Below, in pieces: positions 17,971 through 25,842 of a stretch of DNA of 46,849 bases (its first letter is position 1; each line of letters opens with the position of its first letter). The notes beneath the pieces are model-generated. The model was not told the DNA's origin and did no database searches. It was given only the letters and a program-made list of their open reading frames with translations. A program made the position numbers and the translations under genes. This stretch comes from UBA1724 sp963632245 (GTDB taxonomy: Bacteria > Verrucomicrobiota > Lentisphaeria > Oligosphaerales > Oligosphaeraceae): assembly GCA_963632245.1 (NCBI GenBank), contig CAVGTF010000004.1:1-46849 (forward strand), in the 5' to 3' direction.

Positions 17971-18417
17971 CTAAAACTGGTTCTTCAGGGTCAGGGGCTG
18001 AGCACCCTGGGCCACATACTTGTGTTCGGGGAGCTCGCCGGCGTAGACCTTCAGCTTGCGGAACTGGTCACGGCCGAGCTTGCCGTCGGGCATCATGCCC
18101 CACACGGCACGCTTGATGATCTCCTCGGGATGCTTCTCGCGCATCGCCTCGGCGCTGGTGCGCTTCAGGCCGCTCACCCAGCCGCTGAAGTCCTGGTATT
18201 CCTTGTTGGTGGACTTGCGTCCGGTGAGGACCACCTTGGCGGCGTTGGTGACCACCACGTAGTCGCCGGTGTCCAGGTGGGGGGTGTAGATGGGCTTGTG
18301 CTTTCCGCGGAGGATCATGGCGATCTGGCGGGCCATCCGTCCGAGCACCTGGTGGTCCGCATCTACGATCCACCACTTGCGCTCGATTTCGTTTTCCTTG
18401 GGGAGAAAGGTTTTCAT
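17971..18417 (-). CDS. rplM: 50S ribosomal protein L13
   Basis: L13 is an early assembly protein of the large subunit. The 148 residues include the family N-terminus MKTFLPKENEIERKWWIVDA, the LGRMARQIAMILRGKHKP segment and the C-terminal GELPEHKYVAQGAQPL. The start at 18417 aligns with other L13 proteins; an upstream extension to 18447 would add ten unrelated residues and read through a TATAAT hexamer. No Shine-Dalgarno precedes ATG 18417. It is the first gene of the rplM-rpsI pair. Confidence 0.95.
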   Translation of the reverse strand: MKTFLPKENEIERKWWIVDADHQVLGRMARQIAMILRGKHKPIYTPHLDTGDYVVVTNAAKVVLTGRKSTNKEYQDFSGWVSGLKRTSAEAMREKHPEEIIKRAVWGMMPDGKLGRDQFRKLKVYAGELPEHKYVAQGAQPLTLKNQF

Positions 18418-18426
18418 GTTAGGGGA

Positions 18427-18432
18427 ATTATA
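18427..18432 (-). promoter_or_regulatory. Candidate -10 box of rplM-rpsI
   Basis: A perfect TATAAT on the minus strand lies nine bases before the L13 ATG. If it is used, the transcript would begin at or within a few bases of the start codon, consistent with the missing Shine-Dalgarno. No good -35 box is seen at 17 bp. Confidence 0.4.
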
Positions 18433-18551
18433 ATTGGCTATCAACAAAAAAAGTGTTCCTGTCGGCAGGTGTGTTAATCTAGCGCTCCTTCCTGCGTTTT
18501 CAAGCTATGAAACAGAGGAATTGCACAGGATTGTCCGGTTGTTTCCAGTGG

Positions 18552-19265
18552 CTAGTTGGGAATCTTGCCCAGCATGGTCCAGGGGCGTCCGGAGTGGATG
18601 GCGAAGAGGAGGTATCCGACCTCGGCTTCCAGGGGACGGGAGACTCGGGTTTCCAGTCGGGAGGGCTCGTCGCAGAGAGTGACGGAGAATTCGTTTCGTT
18701 CGCCGTCCAGGATGGTCGCGGTTGCGGAGCCGCGTGCGCCGGTGGCGGTGAGGCGGTAGCGGAAGTTCGCGTCGGGGAGTTCCTCGAAGGAGCTGGAGGT
18801 GTCATTTCCGTAGGCGGAGAGCCAGTTGAGCAGATCCTGGTCGCGGAGCCGTTCGAAGATGCCCTGTCCCTCGGGCTTGGAGAGATGGAACTGCTGGAGG
18901 TTTCCCAGCACGCCGCTGGTGATGATCTCCTTGAGTCGGACCATGGCCCATTCGTAGCGCCAGGAGCCCAGCCAGCAGACCTGGATGTGTCGGCGCTTGG
19001 CGGCGGCCCAGAGGCGTTTGAGGGAATCGGGGGTCTCGCCGGCCAGTCCGCAGAGAGCGAAGGGCAGCTTCGCTTTCAGCAGGAGCTTGATGGTGTCCTG
19101 GCGGCGTTCGTCGTCCTCGTCCACGATGGCGGCCTTGGCCTTGGCGAGTGCCTCGGTGCAGTCCTCGTCGGGATTGAGCACGAGGATGTCGTCCAATCTC
19201 TTGCAGACGGCCTGGCTGCAGGGGGAGAGGAAGTTCCTGGTGAAGTAGATGACGTCTTCTTTCAT
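18552..19265 (-). CDS. Degenerate Gfo/Idh/MocA-like protein without the NAD motif
   Basis: A 237-residue protein that I do not recognise as a known enzyme. Its middle region (AIVDEDDERRQDTIKLLLKA, then a Pro-Phe-Ala-Leu-Cys strand, then WRYEWAMVRLKEIITSGVLG and NLQQFHLS) follows the pattern of Gfo/Idh/MocA oxidoreductases just after their Rossmann fold. But the N-terminal glycine-rich NAD motif is absent and the catalytic EKP motif is replaced by CGLAGE. A C-terminal sheet region follows (FRYRLTATGARGSATATI). It is therefore probably a non-catalytic relative, perhaps a binding or structural protein. It lies 55 bp after the M16 protease on the same strand and may share its transcript. Confidence 0.5.
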   Translation of the reverse strand: MKEDVIYFTRNFLSPCSQAVCKRLDDILVLNPDEDCTEALAKAKAAIVDEDDERRQDTIKLLLKAKLPFALCGLAGETPDSLKRLWAAAKRRHIQVCWLGSWRYEWAMVRLKEIITSGVLGNLQQFHLSKPEGQGIFERLRDQDLLNWLSAYGNDTSSSFEELPDANFRYRLTATGARGSATATILDGERNEFSVTLCDEPSRLETRVSRPLEAEVGYLLFAIHSGRPWTMLGKIPN

Positions 19266-19320
19266 GGTCAGGATTGTGTGGGGAGAGGGGGAGTGTGAGA
19301 GGGAGAAAGGGGGGCGTGTT

Positions 19321-22239
19321 TTATGCGCTGGGGATGCGCAGGGTGCTCATGCATTCTGGGATTGGCGCGGGGCCCAGGGCGCAGTCGTTGTGGGGGGAGT
19401 CTTCCAGCAGGCGCAGGATGGCGTCCTGGACCTGTGCGGCAGTGGTCTTCTGGGTCTTGTCAAATTGCTCCTGCCGGCGTTGGTTGGTGGTGCCCTTCAT
19501 GAGGGAGCCCAAGCATTGTGAGGCGGCGTCCGAGGGGCGGAAGGGCGTCAGGTATGCGCCCAGGCACTGGAGGATGGAGTGATCCACCTGCTGTTGGGTA
19601 AAGGGGTTCTTGCGGAGGTATTCCGCGATGCGGTCGTAGGTCTGGTAGGTCTTGGCGCAGTTGGGATCGTCGTGGGCATGGAGGTATGCCATGCCGGTGT
19701 CGGAGCGGTATTTCAGGGTGCAGCCGTATGCGCCGCCCTTGGCGCGGATTTCGTCCCAGAGGAATCCGCTGGAGAGGATGTTCCCGCCCAGGGAGAGGGG
19801 GATGGCATCCGGGTGCGTCGCATAGGGGGCGGGGAAGGCGCGCACGCAGGTATGCACCTTCGCGGGGACTATGCCGTATTCGCGGCGGCCATTGGACAGG
19901 CCCGCGGGGGCTGCGGCGAGGAGGATGCTCGCGTCGCCAGCGGCGGTTGCGCCCTTCCAGAGGGAGGTGAATTCGCCGATGGCGCGCCAGGCGTCGTCGT
20001 CCTCCGTGGAGACTCCCGCGCCCACGAGGGGCGCGCTCGCCAGCCAGCGTGCGATGGCGGAGAGCTTTTCGCAGAAGGCATCGAGTTCCTTGTCGGAGGC
20101 CTTGGAGAGTTTTGCGATCTGGTCGTAGGTGACAAGCCCACCAGTCCAGCTGCCGTAGTTTCCGATGGCGGAGAGGCCCTCGCCGGCCCGTGCGTATGCA
20201 AGGGTGGAGTTTTCGCGGCCGAGGAGGGTGGAGAAGAGCTTTGCTGCCATTCCGCGCAGGAGTTCCTTCAGATGCTTGCGCTCGGAGAAGGAGCCCTCCA
20301 GAAGCTGCTCCCGGAGGAATTCCAGGGCTTTCGGGAAGTGCCGGTCCAAGGCGCGGACGCTCACGCTGACCAATTGATGGGGGATGGGCTCGCCCCAGGC
20401 GGGGGTATAGAGGGAGGTATCGAGTTGGAAGGAGGCGCCCAGCAGATTCCAGCGTTCCGCGACCTGGTCGTAGGTATGCTGCGTGGTGCCCAGCTTCTTT
20501 GTCAAGGTTGTGAAGCTCTTCAGGTAGGGAATCAGTTCGACGGGGAGGGTGGAGGTATCCAGGGCGAACTTGAGGGTGGAGAGGCCGTTTGTGATGTCGG
20601 TGCTGCGGCGCACGGTCGCTCCGTTGGGGAGGACGCCATCCTGGCAGAGGAAGGGCGTGACCTTTTCGGGGAGGTCGGTGCGGTGCAATTCGGGAATGGT
20701 CGCCAGCGCCTCGGGAGTGTCCTCCTGCAATGCCTTCTGCTTGAGCTCCTCCTGGAATTTCTCTACCTTGGCACGCTTCGACGGGGACCACTTCGCAATC
20801 CGCGCAGAGAGTCTCTCCGCCAGCTTCTTGTCCTGGCGTTCCTTGAGGTCGTTGTCGGGACGCAACTCCAGGCGCACTCGCCGGGGATTGTCCAGGAGCC
20901 ATTTCTGGATTAGGTCTTCCACATAGCGGGGATTGGCGTTGAGGCGCTCCTGCAGGTGCGGCAGTTCGTCGGCCTGTTTCAAGAAGAGGAAGGGATCGTC
21001 GCCATATTGCCAGGCGGCCATCACATCTTCGAGGGTGTCGTAGACATAGTCGGAGGTGATGTTCTGGTTCTTTGCCTGGAAGCCCGTGATGACGCCCTCT
21101 ACCTGGTCGCGGGGGAGGCCCTTCTCCACGCAGGAACGGAGGGTATCAAGCACCAGGTGTTCAAAGGCAGGGAAGTCCTTCGGCTTCACGCCACGCATTC
21201 CCACGCAGAAGCTGGTGTAGCGGGTCTCGTTGTCATAGCCGCTGGAGAGGGGCGCCGCGCCAATGCCGGATTCCATGAGCGCCTTGGAGAGGGGCGCCGC
21301 GGCATTGCCCAACAGCACGGATTCCATGAGCTGGAAGCCCAGATCCAGATCCATGTCGCGGGTGTCGTCGAGCGCCCAGGCCACGGAGACCAGTCCCGTG
21401 CAATTCTTGCGCGAGGAGGCATCCGGGGTGAAATACGCGCGGCGCACCGCGGGCTTCGTGGGACGCGCAACCGGGCGGATGCCGGCGGACTTCTTCGGCT
21501 TTGGGGGCGGGGGCAGGACGGTCAGGTCGTGCTCCAGGTGCTTCTCCAGGACGGCAAGCTTTTCCTCAGTGGGGATATTTCCGTAGAGGACTACTTTCGC
21601 CACGGAGGGATGGTAGTGTCCGTGGTGGAAATTCAGGAACTTCCCGTAGGTGAGTCCGGGGATCTTTTCGGGCACGCCGCCGGAGTCATAGCGCAGGGGC
21701 GTGTCGGGGAAGAGGCTCTTTTCCAGCATGCGCCCCAGCACCGTCGTCGGGCTGGAATAGTATCCCGACATCTCGTTGTGGACAATGCCATTGATGGTGA
21801 GGCGGCTCCCGCTCTTTCCCCGGGAAATCTCGTAGTGCCAGCCCTCCTGCCCCAGGATATGCGGAGTCAGAAGCGGATGGAAGGCCGCGTCCCAGTAGAC
21901 CTCCAGCAGATTGAAGTAGTCCTGTGGGCAGCAGGTGATGAAGGGATAGAGGGTCCTGTCGGAATAGGTGCAGGCGTTCAGGAAGGTCGCCACACTGGTC
22001 TTCAATAGGCAGACGAAGGGGTCCTTCACCGGAAAGCGCTCGGAGCCTTCCAGGACCGAGTGCTCCACCACATGGGCCGCCCCCGTGTCGTCCACGGCGT
22101 CCGTGGAAAAGCAGAGGCAGAAGAGATTCTCCGGATCATTGGCCTCCAGGCTCAAGACCTCCAGCCCGCAGTCGTGGCGATAGCGCTTTGCCACGAGGCG
22201 TCGGGAGGGGAAGGAGGTGGTGCCTGTCAGGGTGAACAT
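19321..22239 (-). CDS. M16C metallopeptidase, PreP/Cym1-like
   Basis: A large zinc peptidase that, in its family, degrades free peptides inside a closed chamber made of two homologous halves. The 972 residues match PreP. The inverted zinc motif HxxEH is H56-V-V-E59-H60, followed by SVLEGSERFPVKDPF and TFLNACTYSDRTLYPF, and the third ligand glutamate lies in the HNEMSGYYSSP segment. The C-terminal half retains the fold without the zinc site. ATG 22239 is chosen; a TTG at 22260 would add seven residues, and neither has a strong ribosome-binding site. No signal peptide is evident, so it is probably cytoplasmic. It lies downstream of rplQ behind a terminator. Confidence 0.9.
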   Translation of the reverse strand: MFTLTGTTSFPSRRLVAKRYRHDCGLEVLSLEANDPENLFCLCFSTDAVDDTGAAHVVEHSVLEGSERFPVKDPFVCLLKTSVATFLNACTYSDRTLYPFITCCPQDYFNLLEVYWDAAFHPLLTPHILGQEGWHYEISRGKSGSRLTINGIVHNEMSGYYSSPTTVLGRMLEKSLFPDTPLRYDSGGVPEKIPGLTYGKFLNFHHGHYHPSVAKVVLYGNIPTEEKLAVLEKHLEHDLTVLPPPPKPKKSAGIRPVARPTKPAVRRAYFTPDASSRKNCTGLVSVAWALDDTRDMDLDLGFQLMESVLLGNAAAPLSKALMESGIGAAPLSSGYDNETRYTSFCVGMRGVKPKDFPAFEHLVLDTLRSCVEKGLPRDQVEGVITGFQAKNQNITSDYVYDTLEDVMAAWQYGDDPFLFLKQADELPHLQERLNANPRYVEDLIQKWLLDNPRRVRLELRPDNDLKERQDKKLAERLSARIAKWSPSKRAKVEKFQEELKQKALQEDTPEALATIPELHRTDLPEKVTPFLCQDGVLPNGATVRRSTDITNGLSTLKFALDTSTLPVELIPYLKSFTTLTKKLGTTQHTYDQVAERWNLLGASFQLDTSLYTPAWGEPIPHQLVSVSVRALDRHFPKALEFLREQLLEGSFSERKHLKELLRGMAAKLFSTLLGRENSTLAYARAGEGLSAIGNYGSWTGGLVTYDQIAKLSKASDKELDAFCEKLSAIARWLASAPLVGAGVSTEDDDAWRAIGEFTSLWKGATAAGDASILLAAAPAGLSNGRREYGIVPAKVHTCVRAFPAPYATHPDAIPLSLGGNILSSGFLWDEIRAKGGAYGCTLKYRSDTGMAYLHAHDDPNCAKTYQTYDRIAEYLRKNPFTQQQVDHSILQCLGAYLTPFRPSDAASQCLGSLMKGTTNQRRQEQFDKTQKTTAAQVQDAILRLLEDSPHNDCALGPAPIPECMSTLRIPSA

Positions 22240-22320
22240 TGCAGTCTGCAGATCCGGCAAAAAATCAAAGGCGAAAAATAGCTCTTCGGCAAACAGGACG
22301 CGCGAGGCGCCCTCTTGCCT

Positions 22321-22357
22321 AAAAAAAGAGCCGGCGCCCCCGAGGGAGCAACCGGCT
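22321..22357 (-). terminator. Intrinsic terminator after rplQ
   Basis: On the minus strand, AGCCGG (22357-22352) pairs with CCGGCT (22334-22329) and is followed by seven T. It ends the rpmJ-rplQ unit before the M16 peptidase gene. Confidence 0.85.
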
Positions 22358-22376
22358 TGTTTCGGCAGAAGCTAGA

Positions 22377-22817
22377 CTACTTCTCCTCGGCGGCGGGAGC
22401 CGCGGCCTCCTCGGCCTTGGCCTCGGCGGCGGGCGCAGTCTTGGCGGCCTTCACCTGCTCGTCAGTCTCCACGAAGGAGAGCAGAGCCATCTCGGTGGCG
22501 TCACCAATGCGGGTGCCCATCTTGATGATGCGGGTGTAGCCACCCTGGCGCTCCTTGTAGCTGGGAGCCACCTCGTCAAAGAGCTTCTTGACGATGGTGT
22601 TGTTGTGGAGCTTCGCCACGGCCAGACGGCGGGCGTGCAGGTCGCCCCGCTTGCCCAGGGTGACCATCTGCTCGGCCAGCTGGCGGATGCGCTTGGCGCG
22701 CACCAGCGTGGTCTTGATCTGGTTGTGCTCGATCAGGCTGCAGACGGCATTGGCCAGCAGAGCCCGCACATGGGCGCTGCTACGGTTGATCTTGAAGGTT
22801 GCGACGCGGTGTCTCAT
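22377..22817 (-). CDS. rplQ: 50S ribosomal protein L17 with acidic Ala-rich tail
   Basis: L17 lines the exit-tunnel side of the large subunit. The core of about 118 residues begins MRHRVATFKINRSSAHVRAL and contains IEHNQIKTTLVRAKRIRQLAEQ and GGYTRIIKMGTRIGDATEMAL. A tail of roughly 25 residues made of Ala, Glu, Lys and Pro follows; similar low-complexity tails occur on other proteins in this window. The start is fixed by AAGGAG in the 5-bp gap after rpoA, whose stop codon abuts the ribosome-binding site, so the pair is translationally coupled. Confidence 0.97.
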   Translation of the reverse strand: MRHRVATFKINRSSAHVRALLANAVCSLIEHNQIKTTLVRAKRIRQLAEQMVTLGKRGDLHARRLAVAKLHNNTIVKKLFDEVAPSYKERQGGYTRIIKMGTRIGDATEMALLSFVETDEQVKAAKTAPAAEAKAEEAAAPAAEEK

Positions 22818-22822
22818 TGGGG

Positions 22823-23857
22823 TTACTCCTTATTAGTCTTCTGCAGCAGGGCAACCTTGTTCCGGTCAAACTCTTCTGCCACTTTGTTGTCAATTGTCAT
22901 TTCAAGCGCAAGGCCTTTGTCCTGAAGCTTCTCCTTGATCTCCTCAAGGGACTTCTTGCCAAAGTTGCGGCACTTCATCATCTGGTTCTCCGTCCGAGTC
23001 ACCAGGTCGCCCAGGAAATGGATGTTCTCCTGGTTCAGGCAATTCTCGGAACGAACGGAAAGACCGAGGTCCTTCACTTCCTCCAGAAGCTTGGAGAGAA
23101 GAGCCTTCTCGTCATCGGTGAGCACCACGCCACGGTTGCCCGCGCTCTGGCTGCTCTCGAACTCGAAGACCTCCAGCTGACGGCGCAGGATCGACGCGGC
23201 ACGCTGCACGGCCGCCTTCGGTGCGATGCGGCCATCGGTGGTGACCTCAATCTCCAGACGGTCGTAGTTGGTGTTCTCGCCAACACGGCTGGGCTGCACG
23301 TCGTAGCGGACCTTCTCAACAGGATTGAAGAGGCAATCCACGGGAATGGAATTCACGGGCTGCTCGTCTTTCTTGTTGCGCTCGCTGGGACGATAGCCGG
23401 TGCCCTTCTCCAGGTCCAGCTCGATGCGGATGGGCTTGTCCTTCAGGTCGCCCGCCAGGGTGAACAGGTGCTGGTCCTTGTTCAGGACCTCCGCCACGCC
23501 GTCCTCCTTGATGTCAGCGCCCGTCACGGGGCCCTTCTTGGAAGCCACCAGCTCCAGGGTGCGGGGCAGGGAGCCGTCGCAACGGAACTTCAGCTTCTTG
23601 ATGTTCAGGACGATCTCCATCACGTCCTCCATCACGCCGGGAATCGCCGTGAACTCGTGGCTGACTCCGTCAATGCGGATGCAGCTGACGGCCACGCCCT
23701 CCATCATGTGCAGCAGCACGCGGCGAAGGGAGTTTCCCAGGGTGTGTCCTAGGCCGTTCTCCCAGGGCTCGGTAACGAACTTGGCGTAGCGATCGGTCGC
23801 GGTCGCCTCATCCATGACCAGGGTCTCGGGCATCTCAAAATTTTCCAGTTCTGCCAT
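22823..23857 (-). CDS. rpoA: RNA polymerase alpha subunit
   Basis: Alpha dimer nucleates RNA polymerase assembly, and its C-terminal domain contacts UP elements and activators. The 344 residues include the N-terminal dimerisation domain (TEPWENGLGHTLGNSLRRVLL) and the C-terminal helix-hairpin domain (SVRSENCLNQENI, RNFGKKSLEEIKEKL), joined by a linker near residues 240-265. AGGAGG ten bases upstream fixes the start. It lies directly after rpsK; rpsD, which separates the two in many bacteria, is missing. Confidence 0.98.
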   Translation of the reverse strand: MAELENFEMPETLVMDEATATDRYAKFVTEPWENGLGHTLGNSLRRVLLHMMEGVAVSCIRIDGVSHEFTAIPGVMEDVMEIVLNIKKLKFRCDGSLPRTLELVASKKGPVTGADIKEDGVAEVLNKDQHLFTLAGDLKDKPIRIELDLEKGTGYRPSERNKKDEQPVNSIPVDCLFNPVEKVRYDVQPSRVGENTNYDRLEIEVTTDGRIAPKAAVQRAASILRRQLEVFEFESSQSAGNRGVVLTDDEKALLSKLLEEVKDLGLSVRSENCLNQENIHFLGDLVTRTENQMMKCRNFGKKSLEEIKEKLQDKGLALEMTIDNKVAEEFDRNKVALLQKTNKE

Positions 23858-23986
23858 TTGGGAAAAATCCTCCTTTGGTTTATGACTACTCCGATTGCTC
23901 GGCAGTCTCTATTCCTTTGGTGGGGCACCGCGGGGGACGGCCTCCGAATTGATCCGTCCCTCCGCGCGCCCGGCGGCAGCAACCGG

Positions 23987-24478
23987 CTAGATGCGGCGCT
24001 TCTTGGGGGGGCGGCAACCGTTGTGGGGGAGGGGAGTCACGTCGCGCAGGACGGTGATCTCCAGGCCGGCGAGGGCGATGCCACGCACGGCGGACTCGCG
24101 GCCCTGGCCGGGGCCCTTCACTTCCACCTCGACCTCCTTCAGGCCGTAGGTCAGCATGGCCTTCTTGGCGGCATCACCAGCGATGACCTGCGCGACATAG
24201 GAAGTGCTCTTGCGGCTTCCCTTGTAGCCAAGCTTGCCACCGGTGGACCAGGAGAGGACATTTCCCTGGGGGTCAGTGATCACCACGCGGGTGTTGTTGA
24301 AAGTGGAATCCACGTGCACCACACCAGAAAGCACCTGACGCGCACCCTTGGCACGACGGCTCTGAATGGCGGTGACGGCGTTGGGATCCGCAAGAATCTG
24401 CTCTGCGGTGGGGATGGAGGCGGGGGCGGCAGGCGCGGCCTGCGCGGCGACGCTCGTTTCCTTGGACTCTTCTGCCAT
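23987..24478 (-). CDS. rpsK: 30S ribosomal protein S11 with N-terminal extension
   Basis: S11 forms part of the platform and the mRNA exit channel. The core motifs are clear: VVHVDSTFNNTRVVITDPQG, GYKGSRKST, AVRGIALAGLEI and the C-terminal HNGCRPPKKRRI. About 45 residues precede the core, beginning MAEESKETSVAAQAA, and are Ala-rich, longer than usual. I use ATG 24478, ten bases after AGGAG; the upstream TTG at 24487 lies too close to that site. It lies 204 bp after rpsM and 129 bp before rpoA. Confidence 0.96.
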   Translation of the reverse strand: MAEESKETSVAAQAAPAAPASIPTAEQILADPNAVTAIQSRRAKGARQVLSGVVHVDSTFNNTRVVITDPQGNVLSWSTGGKLGYKGSRKSTSYVAQVIAGDAAKKAMLTYGLKEVEVEVKGPGQGRESAVRGIALAGLEITVLRDVTPLPHNGCRPPKKRRI

Positions 24479-24682
24479 TGTTTGCAATCTCCTGGGACGA
24501 CCTTTCCGGACGTCCTTGTTTCTAAAGTTGAAAGCTGGTATCTGGATTTTCGGGGGATTTCAGCGGACTGGATGCGCTAGCGAAGACGCTTCGCGGGGAT
24601 CCATCCGTTCGCTCCGGCGGCGGAAAAGGACGACGGAATCCGATTTTTCGGGGTGTCGCCTAGCGCCGTCCGGGGGAGCCTC

Positions 24683-25120
24683 CTACTTCTTCTTGGTGGC
24701 AGCGGCGGCCTGCTTGGCCTCGGCGGCGGAAGCGGCGGTCTTACGCTCGGTTCTGTCGCGGATGGCTCCCACGGTCTTCTTGGAGCCCTTGCGGGTACGG
24801 GCGTTGGTGCGGGTACGCTGACCACGGGCGGGGAGATTCTTCTTGTGGCGGGTGCCACGATAGCTGCCAATGGCGATCAGGCGGCGGATGTTGTTGGCCA
24901 CCTGGCGGCGCAGGTCACCTTCCACGGTGTACTCTTCGTGGAGGATGTTCAGGATATTGGCGATGTCGTCCTGGGAGAGCTCGGAGGCCTTCCGGACGGG
25001 GTCCAGCTTGGCTTTTTCGCAGATCGCCTTGGCGATGGCGGGGCCAATGCCATAGATGTACTGCAGGGAGATCACCGTCTGCTTGTTGTTCGGGATGTCA
25101 ACACCGAGGATTCTGGGCAT
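24683..25120 (-). CDS. rpsM: 30S ribosomal protein S13 with Lys/Ala tail
   Basis: S13 sits in the head of the small subunit and contacts the large subunit and tRNA. It begins MPRILGVDIPNNKQTVISL, contains YIYGIGPAIAKAICEKA and the RNA-binding segment SYRGTRHKKNLPARGQRTRTNARTRKG. The usual length is about 120; here a further 25 or so residues of Ala, Lys, Glu and Arg extend the C-terminus. AGGAAA lies upstream of ATG. It follows rpmJ by 80 bp. Confidence 0.96.
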   Translation of the reverse strand: MPRILGVDIPNNKQTVISLQYIYGIGPAIAKAICEKAKLDPVRKASELSQDDIANILNILHEEYTVEGDLRRQVANNIRRLIAIGSYRGTRHKKNLPARGQRTRTNARTRKGSKKTVGAIRDRTERKTAASAAEAKQAAAATKKK

Positions 25121-25200
25121 TTTATCGGTTTCCTAGTGGGTTTGCCGGTTGTCGTTTAGGGGGGGATTCGAAATGCGGTGGGGCTTCTCCTGTGGGGAGA

Positions 25201-25314
25201 CTAGCCCTGGCGCTGCTTGTGGCGGGGATTCTTGCAAATCACCCGGAGGACGCCGGCGCGCTTGACAATCTGGCAATTGTTGCACATCCGCTTCACTGAG
25301 GCTCTGACTTTCAT
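25201..25314 (-). CDS. rpmJ: 50S ribosomal protein L36
   Basis: A 37-residue zinc-ribbon ribosomal protein starting MKVRASVKRMCNNCQIVKR and ending KNPRHKQRQG. The zinc ligands of the C+ type are present: C-x2-C, then a later Cys and His (VICKNPRH). ATG 25314 is preceded by AAAGGAAACC, a usable ribosome-binding site. The open frame continues upstream without similarity to L36, so it is not part of the protein. Between infA and rpmJ lies a 300-bp leader with its own promoter-like element. Confidence 0.95.
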   Translation of the reverse strand: MKVRASVKRMCNNCQIVKRAGVLRVICKNPRHKQRQG

Positions 25315-25451
25315 GGTTTGGTTTCCTTTGGGTTGGGATGGTGGACGGCAGAACCGCCCTGATCCTTCCGGACTTGTGACCTCCGACATGCGCAGGGCGC
25401 AGACGGGGGGGCCTTTTTGTAGGTGCACTCCCATGCCGATACTTCGACCGG

Positions 25452-25474
25452 CGGCCGGAAAGAAGCGCCGGCCG
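25452..25474 (-). other. GC-rich hairpin in the rpmJ leader
   Basis: A 7-bp perfect stem CGGCCGG/CCGGCCG with a 9-nt loop lies downstream of the promoter-like element at 25501-25528 and about 140 bases before the rpmJ ATG. It might be part of a ribosomal-protein autoregulatory leader; no known r-protein leader class was recognised. Confidence 0.35.
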
Positions 25475-25500
25475 GGCACAGGGGCGCGGGAAATTCGTGT

Positions 25501-25528
25501 ACTATAAGCCCTTTTTTCCTGAATGCAA
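25501..25528 (-). promoter_or_regulatory. Candidate promoter of rpmJ-rpsM-rpsK-rpoA-rplQ
   Basis: On the minus strand, TTGCAT (25528-25523) and TATAGT (25506-25501) are separated by 16 bp. The -10 matches the consensus at five of six bases, the -35 at three. It lies in the 303-bp gap between infA and rpmJ, which otherwise has no gene, and would give a leader of about 180 nt. Confidence 0.45.
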
Positions 25529-25617
25529 ACGCCCTACGCAGGAGACGCGAGGGAGGCGTAGTGTCTCCCTGGCATTCCCCTGCGGAGGGATCGATGCGTC
25601 CGACAGGGCGCGGAAGG

Positions 25618-25842
25618 CTACTTTCTGCGGTAGGAGATGCGTCCGGTGGTCAGGTCGTAGGGAGAGATCTCCACCGTGACCGCGTCGCCTTCCAGAATGC
25701 GGATGTTGTTCTTCCGCATCTTTCCGGAGATTCCCGCAATGACTTCGTTGCCGCCGTTGTTGAGCTTCACGCGGAAACGGGTATTGGGCAGGACTTCGAC
25801 GACGACGCCTTCCAGCTTTATGCAGTCGGTTTCTTTGGGCAT
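25618..25842 (-). CDS. infA: Translation initiation factor IF-1
   Basis: A 74-residue single OB-fold protein that binds the A site of the 30S subunit during initiation. It begins MPKETDCIKLEGVVVEVLPN and ends SPYDLTTGRISYRRK; the conserved SGKMRKNNIRILEGD is present. Compared with common IF-1 it has an extra residue or two in the loop LNNGGNEVIAG. The start overlaps the end of map by 25 bp and has no separate ribosome-binding site, so its translation probably depends on map. The open frame runs further upstream inside map but has no IF-1 similarity there. Confidence 0.96.
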   Translation of the reverse strand: MPKETDCIKLEGVVVEVLPNTRFRVKLNNGGNEVIAGISGKMRKNNIRILEGDAVTVEISPYDLTTGRISYRRK

